Assembly: GCA_028282595.1 (NCBI GenBank)
Contig: JANQHQ010000004.1
Coordinates: forward strand, 17,620-81,619
Length of the DNA stretch: 64,000 bases
Direction: 5' to 3'
From: Chlorobium sp.
GTDB taxonomy: Bacteria; Bacteroidota; Chlorobiia; Chlorobiales; Chlorobiaceae
Shown here: positions 53,024 to 61,934 of the stretch, piece after piece
Numbering within the stretch: the first letter of the stretch is position 1
Layout: each line of letters opens with the position of its first letter
Made by a program: the position numbers and the translations under genes
Notes under the pieces: model-generated
Database searches by the model: none
Told to the model about the DNA's origin: nothing
What the model saw: only the letters and a program-made list of their open reading frames with translations

Positions 53024-54898
53024 TCAATCGGCGTTGTGCTCGCCGGTATACCGCTCGGGAGCCAGCGCCCAGTGCTCGGGCGAAAGCCAGAACGTCGACA
53101 GCAGAAGCTCCCTGATGTGGGAGAACTCCTTCGGCAGCTTGTCGTAGAGCTTCTCGAAGAGCTCTTCGTGAGAAAGCAGTTCCTTCTTCCAGATTTCACG
53201 GTCGACCGTCATGAGCTTGGTGAACTCCTCGGCCGTGAACCCATCGAGTCCGCCCCACTCCATCGACTCGTACTTCGGCATCCATCCGAGCGGGCTTTCG
53301 ACGGCACTCGCCCGTCCGCGGACGCGATCGACAACCCACTTCAGCACCCTCATGTTCTCGCCGAATCCGGGCCAGAGGAACTTGCCGTTTTCGTCCTTGC
53401 GGAACCAGTTCACACCGAAGATTCTCGGCGGCTCGGAGAGCAGACGGCCGACGTGCAGCCAGTGATTGAAGTAGTCGCCCATGTGGTAACCGCAGAAGGG
53501 AAGCATGGCGAAGGGGTCGCGGCGGACCTCCCCGATCTTTCCCGCGGCTGCGGCTGTTTTCTCCGACCCCATGGTGGCTGCGAGGTAGACACCGAAATAC
53601 CAGTTCGGAGACTGGTAGACGAGCGGAACGACGTCGCTGCGGCGGCCTCCGAAAATAAAGGCGCTGATCGGCACGCCCGCGGGGTTTTCCCAGTCGGGGT
53701 CGATCGAGGGACACTGCGAGGCCGGCGAGGTGAATCGCGCGTTGGGATGAGCGGCCGGACGGCCCGCATCGGGAGTCCACTCCTTGCCCTGCCAGTCGAT
53801 AAGACTGTCCGGAGACGTATCGGTCATGCCTTCCCACCATACGTCGCCGTCCGGGGTGAGCGCGACGTTCGTGAAAATGCAGTTTTCCTTCAGGGTCGCC
53901 ATGGCGTTGTAGTTGGTCTTGTCGGACGTTCCGGGCGCCACGCCGAAAAATCCGTATTCGGGATTTATGGCGTAGAGCCGACCGTCATCACCCGGCTTGA
54001 TCCATGCTATGTCGTCGCCGATGGTGGTCACCTTCCATCCCTCGAACGAATCGGGCGGAATGAGCATGGCGAAGTTGGTCTTGCCGCAGGCGCTCGGAAA
54101 GGCCGCCGCGACGTATGTCTTTTCGCCGTCCGGTGATTCAACGCAGAGAATCAGCATGTGCTCCGCGAGCCACCCTTCGTCCCTGGCCATGGAGGAGGCG
54201 ATCCTGAGAGCGAAACACTTCTTGCCGAGGAGGGCGTTTCCCCCGTAACCGCTGCCGTAGGACATGATGGAGCGTTCCTCGGGAAAATGGACGATGTATT
54301 TCTTGTCGTTGCAGGGCCAGGGCACGTCTTCCCGGCCCGGCTCGAGCGGCGCACCGACCGAATGGAGGCAGTGCACGAAATCCCTGTCGGTTCCGAGCAG
54401 ATCCATAACCTTGCGGCCCATGCGCGTCATGATACGCATGTTGACGACCACATAGGGGGAATCGGTGATTTCGACGCCGATGTGCGAGATGTGCGAACCG
54501 AGCGGACCCATGCTGAACGGAATAACGTACATCGTACGCCCGGCCATGCATCCCTCGAAAAGACCGCTCAGGGTCTCTTTCATCTCCTTCGGATGCACCC
54601 AGTTGTTCGTGGGCCCCGCATCCTGCCGCCGCAGGCTGCAGATGAAGGTCCGGTCCTCGACCCTGGCGACGTCGCTGGGATCGGACCGGCAGAGAAAGCT
54701 GTTGGGGCGTTTTTCTTCCGAAAGCCTGATGAACGTGCCGCTCTCGACCATCTGCCGGCAAAGTGAATCGTATTCTTCCTGGGAACCGTCGCACCAGTGC
54801 ACCGAGTCCGGCCTGCAGTGCTCGGCTGTTTCACGGACCCATTCAATCAATTTCCGGTTTTTCACGAAATCCGGGGGATCGATGCGCAAAGAGGTCAT
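53024..54898 (-). CDS. pckG: Phosphoenolpyruvate carboxykinase (GTP)
   Basis: GTP-dependent PEPCK, interconverting oxaloacetate and PEP; in autotrophs with a reductive TCA cycle it links C4 acids to sugar synthesis. The 624-residue protein has the kinase P-loop FPSACGKTNFAML (about residue 283), the substrate lid region and EDRTFICS near the N-terminus. Length and motifs match the GTP family and not the ATP one. The ATG at 54898 follows AGGA with 7-nt spacing and is preferred to a TTG two codons upstream. Confidence 0.96.
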   Translation of the reverse strand: MTSLRIDPPDFVKNRKLIEWVRETAEHCRPDSVHWCDGSQEEYDSLCRQMVESGTFIRLSEEKRPNSFLCRSDPSDVARVEDRTFICSLRRQDAGPTNNWVHPKEMKETLSGLFEGCMAGRTMYVIPFSMGPLGSHISHIGVEITDSPYVVVNMRIMTRMGRKVMDLLGTDRDFVHCLHSVGAPLEPGREDVPWPCNDKKYIVHFPEERSIMSYGSGYGGNALLGKKCFALRIASSMARDEGWLAEHMLILCVESPDGEKTYVAAAFPSACGKTNFAMLIPPDSFEGWKVTTIGDDIAWIKPGDDGRLYAINPEYGFFGVAPGTSDKTNYNAMATLKENCIFTNVALTPDGDVWWEGMTDTSPDSLIDWQGKEWTPDAGRPAAHPNARFTSPASQCPSIDPDWENPAGVPISAFIFGGRRSDVVPLVYQSPNWYFGVYLAATMGSEKTAAAAGKIGEVRRDPFAMLPFCGYHMGDYFNHWLHVGRLLSEPPRIFGVNWFRKDENGKFLWPGFGENMRVLKWVVDRVRGRASAVESPLGWMPKYESMEWGGLDGFTAEEFTKLMTVDREIWKKELLSHEELFEKLYDKLPKEFSHIRELLLSTFWLSPEHWALAPERYTGEHNAD

Positions 54899-54970
54899 GG
54901 TCAATCCTGTTGTCTGAAGGTTAATAAGATAAGCTCCCGGAGGGAGCTTTTACATGAAACTGTCGTGTGG

Positions 54971-55516
54971 TCATCGTTTTCCTGCGTCCAATGCTTTGCG
55001 GATCTCCTCCTCGAAGGCCGCCCTGCTCTGCATCCCGAGAAGCACGGATGAGATGGTGCCGTCGGAAGCGACGACGAACGAGGTCGGTATCGTACGGAGA
55101 CCACCCTGTGTGTAGGGCTCGTAGGCCGCTACAATCTCCCGGGTCATCATGGCGACGGGATAGTTGATGCCGGTCTCCATCATGAACGACCGCATCCTGT
55201 CCTCCTGCTCGTTCACGGCGATGCCGATGAAGGTAAAGCCCTCGCCCTCGAACTCTTTCTGCAGCTCGACCATGTCGGGAATCTCGGCGCGACACGGCGG
55301 GCACCATGAAGCGAAAAAGTTGACGATATAGGCTTTGCCTTCGAGGGAGGCGCTGGAGACGGTCGTGCCGTCGAGAGCCTCGGCGGCGAACGCCGGAGCC
55401 TGAAAGGACGCGGCGCCGGATGCACCGTCGTTTTTCGCCGTCTCCGCCTTTTCGGGCTGACAGGCGAGCATCAGGAAGGAAAGACAGGCTATCGAGAAAA
55501 GTCTGAAAGGTTTCAT
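54971..55516 (-). CDS. TlpA/ResA-like thioredoxin lipoprotein
   Basis: 181 residues. A lipoprotein signal (LSFLMLAC, Cys19) places it in the cell envelope. The thioredoxin domain has the WCPPC active site in NFFASWCPPCRAEIPD (about residues 88-103) and the cis-Pro in RTIPTSFVV. TlpA/ResA proteins reduce periplasmic disulfides, for example of apocytochromes c. It lies upstream of pckG on the same strand and divergent from the tRNA-Thr and atpD. Confidence 0.92.
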   Translation of the reverse strand: MKPFRLFSIACLSFLMLACQPEKAETAKNDGASGAASFQAPAFAAEALDGTTVSSASLEGKAYIVNFFASWCPPCRAEIPDMVELQKEFEGEGFTFIGIAVNEQEDRMRSFMMETGINYPVAMMTREIVAAYEPYTQGGLRTIPTSFVVASDGTISSVLLGMQSRAAFEEEIRKALDAGKR

Positions 55517-55659
55517 TTGCAGCAGCGTTTCAGTTGAAAATTCGTTTGAAAATAGGGAATTCTTCTCTTTATTTATAGTCCTTCCGAACAGAGCCGGATA
55601 TTCTTTGGGTTTCTGTATCGAATGAGGTATATTCGATTTTCATTTTGGGTTTTTAACAA

Positions 55660-55732
55660 GCCACCTTAGCTCAGTTGGTAGAGCAACTGTTTCGTAAATA
55701 GTAGGTCGTGGGTTCGAGTCCCGCAGGTGGCT
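55660..55732 (+). tRNA. tRNA-Thr (anticodon CGU)
   Basis: 73-nt cloverleaf. Acceptor GCCACCT pairs with AGGTGGC, the D arm contains AGCTCAGTTGGTAGAGC, the anticodon stem ACTGT/ATAGT (one G-U) encloses TTCGTAA (anticodon CGT), and the T arm contains GGTTCGAGTCC. The discriminator base is T and CCA is not encoded. Confidence 0.95.
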
Positions 55733-55821
55733 CGTCCAGCAACCATGACCCGGCTCAGAGAAGAACGCGAGCCAGGTTCTCAAAGTTTTGACCACAACAA
55801 AAATCCTATCAAAACCGCACT

Positions 55822-57210
55822 ATGCAAGAAGGTAAGATATCCCAGATCATCGGGCCTGTCATCGATGTTGATTTCCCGGAAGGGGAGCTGCCGGCGATTC
55901 TCGACGCCCTGACCGTCACCCGTCCTGACGGCACCAAGCTCGTTCTCGAAACGCAGCAGCACCTCGGCGAGGAGCGGGTGCGGACCGTTTCGATGGAGGG
56001 TACCGACGGCCTCGTCAGGGGCATGGCGGTCGCCAACACGGGAAAACCGATCCAGGTTCCCGTCGGCGAAAAGGTTCTCGGCAGAATGCTCAACGTCGTC
56101 GGCGAACCGATCGATGGCGGAGGAAGCGTCGACACGGACAAAACAATATCGATTCACCGCACGGCGCCGAAGTTCGACGAGCTTTCAACGAAATCGGAAA
56201 TGTTCGAGACCGGCATCAAGGTTATCGACCTTCTCGAGCCCTATTCCCGTGGCGGTAAAACCGGCCTCTTCGGCGGTGCCGGCGTCGGGAAGACGGTTCT
56301 CATCATGGAGCTGATCAACAACATCGCCAAGCAGCAGTCGGGTTACTCCGTGTTCGCCGGCGTCGGCGAGCGCACCCGTGAAGGAAACGACCTCTGGGAG
56401 GAAATGAAGGAGTCCGGCGTTATCGACAAAACCGCCCTGGTCTTCGGCCAGATGAACGAACCGCCGGGCGCCCGCGCCCGCGTCGCGCTGACCGGCCTTT
56501 CGATCGCCGAATATTTCCGCGACGCCGAGCACCGCGACGTGCTCCTCTTCGTCGACAACATCTTCCGCTTCACCCAGGCGGGCTCCGAGGTATCGGCGCT
56601 TCTCGGTCGCATGCCGAGCGCCGTGGGCTACCAGCCGACCCTCGGCACCGAAATGGGTGTGCTCCAGGACAGGATCGTCTCCACCAAGGACGGATCGGTC
56701 ACCTCGGTACAGGCCATCTACGTCCCTGCGGACGACCTTACCGACCCCGCTCCCGCGACGACCTTCACCCACCTCGACGCCACGACGGTTCTTTCCCGCT
56801 CCATCTCCGAGTTGGGCATCTATCCCGCGGTCGACCCGCTGGATTCGACCTCTCGAATCCTCGACCCGAACATCGTCGGCGAGGATCACTACAACACCGC
56901 GCAGGCGGTAAAGGAGATCCTGCAGCGCTACAAGGATCTTCAGGACATCATCGCCATTCTCGGCATGGACGAGCTCAGCGACGAGGACAAACTCATCGTT
57001 GCCCGCGCCAGGAAGATCCAGAGGTTTCTTTCGCAGCCGTTCTTCGTCGCGGAAGCCTTCACCGGCCTTTCCGGGAAGTACGTCAAGCTCGAGGACACCA
57101 TCAAGGGCTTCAAGGAGATCATCGAAGGCCGCCACGACAACCTTCCGGAAAACGCGTTCTACCTTGTCGGAACCATCGAGGAAGCGGTCGAGAAAGCCAA
57201 AACCCTGTAA
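55822..57210 (+). CDS. atpD: F1F0 ATP synthase subunit beta
   Basis: Catalytic F1 beta subunit, 462 residues. Walker A GGAGVGKT (about residues 150-157), the catalytic-Glu segment GERTREGNDLWEEM, Walker B VLLFVDNIFRFTQAGSE and the ALLGRMPSAVGYQPTL and PADDLTDPAP segments are intact. It is paired only with atpC; the remaining ATP synthase genes are elsewhere, as in other green sulfur bacteria. Confidence 0.98.
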   Translation: MQEGKISQIIGPVIDVDFPEGELPAILDALTVTRPDGTKLVLETQQHLGEERVRTVSMEGTDGLVRGMAVANTGKPIQVPVGEKVLGRMLNVVGEPIDGGGSVDTDKTISIHRTAPKFDELSTKSEMFETGIKVIDLLEPYSRGGKTGLFGGAGVGKTVLIMELINNIAKQQSGYSVFAGVGERTREGNDLWEEMKESGVIDKTALVFGQMNEPPGARARVALTGLSIAEYFRDAEHRDVLLFVDNIFRFTQAGSEVSALLGRMPSAVGYQPTLGTEMGVLQDRIVSTKDGSVTSVQAIYVPADDLTDPAPATTFTHLDATTVLSRSISELGIYPAVDPLDSTSRILDPNIVGEDHYNTAQAVKEILQRYKDLQDIIAILGMDELSDEDKLIVARARKIQRFLSQPFFVAEAFTGLSGKYVKLEDTIKGFKEIIEGRHDNLPENAFYLVGTIEEAVEKAKTL

Positions 57211-57228
57211 CCCATTCGATAGCTACTC

Positions 57229-57495
57229 ATGGCCAGTTCCGAAAAAGCCTTTACCATCGAGATCGTCACCCCCGAGAAGCAGTTTTTCGCCGGAGAGGTG
57301 TCGAGCGTTATCGCTCCGGGCCAGGACGGGCTGTTCCAGGTTCTGAAAAACCACGCCCCGCTCCTGGCTGCGCTCAAGGGCGGCCAGGTCAAGCTGGAGC
57401 TCGCCGGCGAAGAGAACAAGACGTTTACCATTGCCGATGGTTTTTTCGAAGTCAGCGACAACAAGGCGATTCTGCTCTCGGAAGACATTTCCTGA
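57229..57495 (+). CDS. atpC: F1F0 ATP synthase subunit epsilon (short form)
   Basis: 88 residues; the beta-sandwich domain of epsilon (EIVTPEKQFFAGEVSSVIAPG, GLFQVLKNHAPLLAAL, FTIADGFFEVSDNKAILL). The C-terminal helical hairpin found in longer epsilons (about 130 residues) is absent, which removes the ATP-hydrolysis brake described in E. coli and Bacillus. It begins 19 bp after atpD and ends the transcript at the terminator at 57531-57575. Confidence 0.95.
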   Translation: MASSEKAFTIEIVTPEKQFFAGEVSSVIAPGQDGLFQVLKNHAPLLAALKGGQVKLELAGEENKTFTIADGFFEVSDNKAILLSEDIS

Positions 57496-57530
57496 CGGCG
57501 TTCGCCCGAGCAAACAGGTACCCAGGTGAA

Positions 57531-57575
57531 AACATCAGTGGCGGCTCCATCGGGCGCGGCCACTGATGTTTTTTT
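57531..57575 (+). terminator. Rho-independent terminator of atpDC
   Basis: AACATCAGTGGC (57531-57542) pairs with GCCACTGATGTT (57559-57570), a 12-bp stem with a 16-nt loop, followed by seven T (57569-57575). The next gene's first ATG follows at once. Confidence 0.88.
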
Positions 57576-58526
57576 ATGCACATGAGAACCCTTGCGCCAA
57601 AAGCCCTGAGGAAGGGGGACACCATCGGCCTCATATCCCCGTCCTCTCCCTCGCCTGAACACGGCAGGATCGAGCAGGCGGTGACCTACCTCGAAAAGCA
57701 GGGCTATTGCGTCAAACCGGCCGAACACTTCAACCTCAGGACGGAAAGCAGGCGGGAACTCGACCGGTGCAAGCTCCACGATCTTCACGGCATGTTTTCG
57801 GACCGTTCGGTCAGCGCGATCTTCTGCCTCAGGGGAGGTTCCGGCGCGACGAGGCTGCTGCAGGAGATCGACTACGGCCTTGTGGCCGCGAACCCCAAAA
57901 TCCTTGCCGGATATTCCGACATCACGGCCCTCTCTATCGCACTCTACGCCCGAACGGGACTGGTGACCTTCTCCGGACCGATGCTCGCGACCGAGCTTCA
58001 CGACCCCAGCCCCTACACGGAGGAGAATTTCTGGAACGTGCTTACCGAGCCCGGCCGCGAACACGAGCTCCTCAACCACCCCGATCATCCCCTCTCCGTC
58101 ATGCGGGAGGGAGTCGTCGAAGGTCCCCTGCTCGCAGGCAACCTGACGGTACTCTCCTGTCTGGTCGGCACCTCCTATCAGCCCTCTCTGAAAGGAACCG
58201 TGACGCTTTTCGAGGATATCAACGAGGAGCCCTACCGGATCGACAGGCTGTTCTCTCACCTGCACAACGCGGGACTCCTCGGCGGGATCGGCGGCCTCCT
58301 GTTCGGCCAGTTCAGCCGGGCTCCGCTCTCTTTCGACGGCGAAAGCCCCCTGCTCGACATTCTGCGGTATTACACGGAAGCGACCGGACCGGCGGTTCCG
58401 GTCGCCGCGGGACTTTCATACGGGCATATCGACGATCTGCTCACCGTACCGGTCGGAGCGCACGCGGTGCTCAGAGCCCGGAACAACTCCCTCTCCCTGG
58501 TCAGCGCCCCCGCGGTCTGCCGGTAA
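57576..58526 (+). CDS. LD-carboxypeptidase (peptidase S66)
   Basis: 316 residues of the S66 muramoyl-tetrapeptide carboxypeptidase family, which trims the terminal D-Ala of recycled peptidoglycan peptides. The N-terminal KGDTIGLISPSSP strand, the nucleophile Ser in GYSDITALS (about residue 113) and later Glu and His in LFEDINEEPYRIDR and AGLSYGHIDD form the Ser-Glu-His triad. No signal peptide is seen, so it acts in the cytoplasm. The start may be 57576 or the ATG two codons later, which would leave the terminator T run free. Confidence 0.92.
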   Translation: MHMRTLAPKALRKGDTIGLISPSSPSPEHGRIEQAVTYLEKQGYCVKPAEHFNLRTESRRELDRCKLHDLHGMFSDRSVSAIFCLRGGSGATRLLQEIDYGLVAANPKILAGYSDITALSIALYARTGLVTFSGPMLATELHDPSPYTEENFWNVLTEPGREHELLNHPDHPLSVMREGVVEGPLLAGNLTVLSCLVGTSYQPSLKGTVTLFEDINEEPYRIDRLFSHLHNAGLLGGIGGLLFGQFSRAPLSFDGESPLLDILRYYTEATGPAVPVAAGLSYGHIDDLLTVPVGAHAVLRARNNSLSLVSAPAVCR

Positions 58527-58622
58527 GAGACCGCCGACAGAATCCTCCCTTTCCCTTGTTGTGCGATTTTAGTAAATTTTTTTACAATTCATGAATACGT
58601 TCATGCAAATCCTCGTTACGAC

Positions 58623-58928
58623 ATGCCTATTCTCTGGAATGCGTCCGACGCCGGCGAGCAGACCCAGATCGGCACGCAGGAAACGCTGACCGACACCCTG
58701 GACGCTTACAGGGTCATCCTGTTCAACGACGATGTACACACCTTCGACGAAGTCATTTTCCAGATCATCAAGGCTATCCGGTGCACCCGCTCGAAAGCCG
58801 AAAAGCATACTTGGGAAGTGCACACGAAAGGGCTCTCGATGGTTTACGCAGGAACCCTTCCGGCCTGCCTGAAAGTCAGCTCGATCCTGGAGGAGATAGA
58901 CCTGAGAACGGAAATACAGACCAGCTGA
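58623..58928 (+). CDS. clpS: ATP-dependent Clp protease adaptor ClpS
   Basis: 101 residues. The adaptor binds ClpA and presents N-degron substrates. YRVILFNDDVHTFDEVI (about residues 29-45) carries the N-degron pocket Asn-Asp-Asp and His, and KAEKHTWEVHTKGLSMVY contains the second His region. A 28-residue N-terminal extension is typical. clpA is not adjacent. Confidence 0.93.
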   Translation: MPILWNASDAGEQTQIGTQETLTDTLDAYRVILFNDDVHTFDEVIFQIIKAIRCTRSKAEKHTWEVHTKGLSMVYAGTLPACLKVSSILEEIDLRTEIQTS

Positions 58929-58963
58929 GAAACGAAACCCGCCGCCGAAGACACTACCCCCGT

Positions 58964-60181
58964 TCAGTACCTGAGCTCGACGCCGACTTTGACGAGATCG
59001 ATTTCCGTAGCGGCAACAGGCGTCTCCCCCTTGCTGTAATCGACGGTCATTCCAAGATGTTCTCCCGGCCACCATGTCGCATAGACATGCAGCAGGTCCG
59101 AGTAGCCTCCGCGGCCTGAAACCGTATCGAAAAACAGGTACGACAGACCGACATCGAGCATGAAAGGAAATCGCAGATCGAGAGACGAGCGCGCTCCGAT
59201 TCTCAACCAGTCGTCGCCATCCCGCCGGGAAGTATGGCTCCCCGCTTTTTCCGTGATACTGTAATCCATTGCCGGCGTCACCCTGAAACTGTAGCGGAAC
59301 CCGTCGAACAGAGGGTAGAAGCCACCCATATTCAACGCTGTCCCAAATACCCCGCCCACATATTCAGCACGGGCTTCGACGCCATATATGCTCTGGTCGA
59401 AATCGAAATCGGTCATGTAGTACGGTCTGCCGGACAGAAACCATTTTGCACTGGAAAAACCGACCCCGGGCGAAACCTTCGCAATAAACGGAAGCCCGAA
59501 TGCCAGTTCGTTGATCTGAAAACCGCTCGTGCCCTCTATCTGGGCGAGATTCCAGCTCACGAACGGGATCGCTTCGAACTCCACGGACTTACCCCCGCCT
59601 CCATCCTGTCGCGACAACTGTACCGGGTAACCCAGGGCGCCTTCCGTATTCCAGGCCCCCCTTCCTTCTTTCAACCGATTGTCGGAAAACCCGATCGACG
59701 CACCCTTGGCGCTTGTACGATCGACGTCGAGAAATCGCTCGCTTTTACGCAATCGCACGGGCCCGATACTTCCGCCTTCACCGTTCTCCCCCAACGGTTT
59801 TTTCTTCGTCAACCCCGGAATTTCCCTCCATTTCCCTTGTTCCCGACGCGAATCCCCGTCAACAAGAGAATCGATCGTCTCCGGCTTCCACGGAGGAGAC
59901 CCCGCTCCTCGGGCTTTCAACCCGATCCTTATGGTCGCGATCTCGGCATACATCAGTTTCTCCACCTTGTCGAGGTCAACCGCAACCTGACCCGGCCCCA
60001 TGCATTCCGATATGGGTTTCTCATATTTATATGCCAGAAAAAGCGCCAGTTCCCGGCGATCAAGAAGACCGTCCTCCCCTGCAAAATCCGAAGAGGAGAG
60101 CACGTCGCCGGCATTTGCCGGCAGCGGGGAAACAACCGCAAGGAAAACCGCGAAACATAACAAGGCGTTCCTGTTTTTCAT
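58964..60181 (-). CDS. Outer-membrane beta-barrel candidate, unknown function
   Basis: 405 residues. A Sec signal peptide (ending NANA near residue 24) is followed by a helical N-terminal stretch containing a short EF-hand-like segment (AGEDGLLDRRELALFLAYKY). Then a long array of alternating-residue, aromatic- and Gly-rich strands (about residues 180-405) ends in Tyr (VKVGVELRY), the C-terminal pattern of outer-membrane barrels. The family is not recognised. Its start overlaps the stop of the upstream gene by 4 bp, so the two are translationally coupled. Confidence 0.65.
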   Translation of the reverse strand: MKNRNALLCFAVFLAVVSPLPANAGDVLSSSDFAGEDGLLDRRELALFLAYKYEKPISECMGPGQVAVDLDKVEKLMYAEIATIRIGLKARGAGSPPWKPETIDSLVDGDSRREQGKWREIPGLTKKKPLGENGEGGSIGPVRLRKSERFLDVDRTSAKGASIGFSDNRLKEGRGAWNTEGALGYPVQLSRQDGGGGKSVEFEAIPFVSWNLAQIEGTSGFQINELAFGLPFIAKVSPGVGFSSAKWFLSGRPYYMTDFDFDQSIYGVEARAEYVGGVFGTALNMGGFYPLFDGFRYSFRVTPAMDYSITEKAGSHTSRRDGDDWLRIGARSSLDLRFPFMLDVGLSYLFFDTVSGRGGYSDLLHVYATWWPGEHLGMTVDYSKGETPVAATEIDLVKVGVELRY

Positions 60182-60840
60182 GGGCCGGTCCTGTCAGGTT
60201 TTTTATACTCTTCCGGAATGCCTTTCCAGATTATTTCGTCCAGCTTTCTCACGGTTTTTGCGCACTCGAGCACCGCACCCCTGACATCGGCGTGAACATC
60301 GGCAAAATCCTTCCGTTCGATCGGATTTTCCAGCGCGCTGATATCCTTGCTGTCTTTCTCCAGCCCCTTGGGATAACGATCCGTCAAACTGGTATCCGGC
60401 GCGGGAATCTTCTGCAGGCCCCACAACCGTACGAGCATGTATACGGTTCGCATATAGGCGTCTTCTCTCGAAAGCCTTGTCTTGCGGGCGGATACCCCGA
60501 CAGCCGACCTTGCGGTTCCGGTTTTTCCAGGGATTCTCCTGCACCCGGCAGGAATCCTGTCCCAGATAACATTGCGGAGTTCACCGACGGTTTTCGCTTT
60601 TGCAAGCTCTTCACAGGGAATCTCGACCTCCAGATCGGCGAAATCCCTCTCTTCAATCCGCGGTTTCAGGGCGAGAATCCTCACTTCTTTCTGCCCCCGG
60701 TTTTCAGGCGCCCGCTCCAACAGACTATCCTTTACCAGCACCCCGGACGTGAGGCCCCACTCCCGCACGAGCATCTTCTTGGCGCGGTTCAGCACCTGCC
60801 TTCTGGTGATCTTACGCAGCTCTTTTTTGCTCTTTTCCAT
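60178..60840 (-). CDS. Tandem-repeat protein, possibly acyl-carrier-like
   Basis: 220 residues of two about 85-residue repeats. Repeat 1 (about 20-105) and repeat 2 (about 130-215) share MLVRxWGL, a PIE-x2-DFAD-like block (RIEERDFADLEV and PIERKDFADVHA), AKTVxxL and IWxxIP. Each resembles the helical layout of acyl carrier proteins (ALE-x-EF, EVEIP, TVGELxxxI). A DS pair in repeat 2 could be a phosphopantetheine site; repeat 1 lacks it. No signal peptide. It is coupled to the barrel gene downstream and bordered by the MITE-like element. Function unknown; the ACP likeness is a hypothesis. Confidence 0.55.
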   Translation of the reverse strand: MEKSKKELRKITRRQVLNRAKKMLVREWGLTSGVLVKDSLLERAPENRGQKEVRILALKPRIEERDFADLEVEIPCEELAKAKTVGELRNVIWDRIPAGCRRIPGKTGTARSAVGVSARKTRLSREDAYMRTVYMLVRLWGLQKIPAPDTSLTDRYPKGLEKDSKDISALENPIERKDFADVHADVRGAVLECAKTVRKLDEIIWKGIPEEYKKPDRTGP

Positions 60841-60868
60841 AACTTGCTATGCCAAGCTTATGCCTTTA

Positions 60869-61032
60869 GGGCACCTCTATTTATTTATTCCGCGTTTCAA
60901 TTGCTTCGTTGAGCGGTGCTCGAAATCCTCATCCCGACTCGTCGGGACTCCGGTTTCGAAGTTTATCCCGATGCAATCGGGACTCCGTTCGCCTTGCACT
61001 TGAATCGCTCATGACAATACATAGAGGTGCCC
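60869..61032. mobile_element. MITE-like element, copy 2 (inverted)
   Basis: 164 bp with the ends GGGCACCTCTAT and ATAGAGGTGCCC, flanked by a TTTA direct repeat (60865-60868 and 61033-61036). Read on the minus strand it aligns with copy 1 at 13540-13687 (ends, GTCATGAGCG, ATAAACTTC, CCGGAGTCCCGAC). Two GTCCCGA/TCGGGA-type hairpins are inside. No coding sequence. Confidence 0.85.
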
Positions 61033-61078
61033 TTTATATGAAGAAAAAACGTTCATGCAAAAGTCAAAGCAGATCTCT

Positions 61079-61474
61079 TCACGTTTTCTTTTGATCCGAT
61101 ACCGGACTATTGGCAAAAAGACCCGCAAGAAAGCCGACCACGGTTGTAAACATCGTCAAAATCAACTCCGGCCTTACCTGTCCACTTGCGGGCTGATAAA
61201 CCCCGACTGACAATGCAAGAAATGACCCGACCAGAACGAATGAAAATGCAGTGATAACGATTCGCCAAAGAATATCCGTAGCCCCTTGCGAAGGAGTACC
61301 TATGCCGGAGCCTTCAGCAGCCTTGATTGCTGAATCGAATTGCTTAATCGCTCTCCCTTTTTCTTTTTCGCTCTGCTCATTAAGAAACTTCTTGATAGCC
61401 TCAGCGTTTGTCTCAAATGAAACATTCTTCAAATTTTGCACTTGAGATGCCACCTGATTGAAGTCTATACTCAT
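61079..61474 (-). CDS. Small membrane protein of unknown function
   Basis: 131 residues: a charged, coiled-coil-like first half (SFETNAEAIKKFLNEQSEKE and onward) and two membrane helices (about residues 70-90 and 104-122, LILTMFTTVVGFLAGLFAN). The base composition is AT-richer than neighbouring genes. No family recognised. It is flanked by the MITE-like element and an AT-rich gap. Confidence 0.6.
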   Translation of the reverse strand: MSIDFNQVASQVQNLKNVSFETNAEAIKKFLNEQSEKEKGRAIKQFDSAIKAAEGSGIGTPSQGATDILWRIVITAFSFVLVGSFLALSVGVYQPASGQVRPELILTMFTTVVGFLAGLFANSPVSDQKKT

Positions 61475-61934
61475 ATCATCACCTCCTTTTGATTGGCTTG
61501 TTTACATAACAATGTCATATCCAAGGCACCCCGATATCTTTCTCACAGAAGTAAATACGCTTATACAGCAGAATTCAGAGGCATTGTATACCCAGAATGC
61601 ACACAGCACAGATTTATCAAAACCTATAGCCACACTTCCGAAATAATCCGGAAAGTGAGATATATCAAAACTCAACTATTCGGGGTTCCTAAAATATAGC
61701 CTATAGTGACATCGTCCCCAAAAAACAGAAAAAGAGCGTGCGGGCTCCTGCTTTACCCAGCGGCTTGCCGACTGAAAACCTCCTGCCGGCATTGCAGAAA
61801 AAGATCTGCATACCGTTCTTTTTCCCTAAATCGATAAAAAGAATACAACCCTTTTTTTTTATGTTGCTTATGAGGTTGTTTTTTCTCCCTCACGAACCCG
61901 CCTGTTCGCCAACAAAAACATCAGGAGGCCAACC
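61475..61934. other. AT-rich gap upstream of the peptide gene
   Basis: 460 bp with markedly higher AT than the surrounding genome and no convincing gene. It must contain the promoter of the peptide/radical SAM pair; I cannot place it with confidence. The compositional break with the flanking genes is compatible with acquisition of the locus. Confidence 0.45.
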
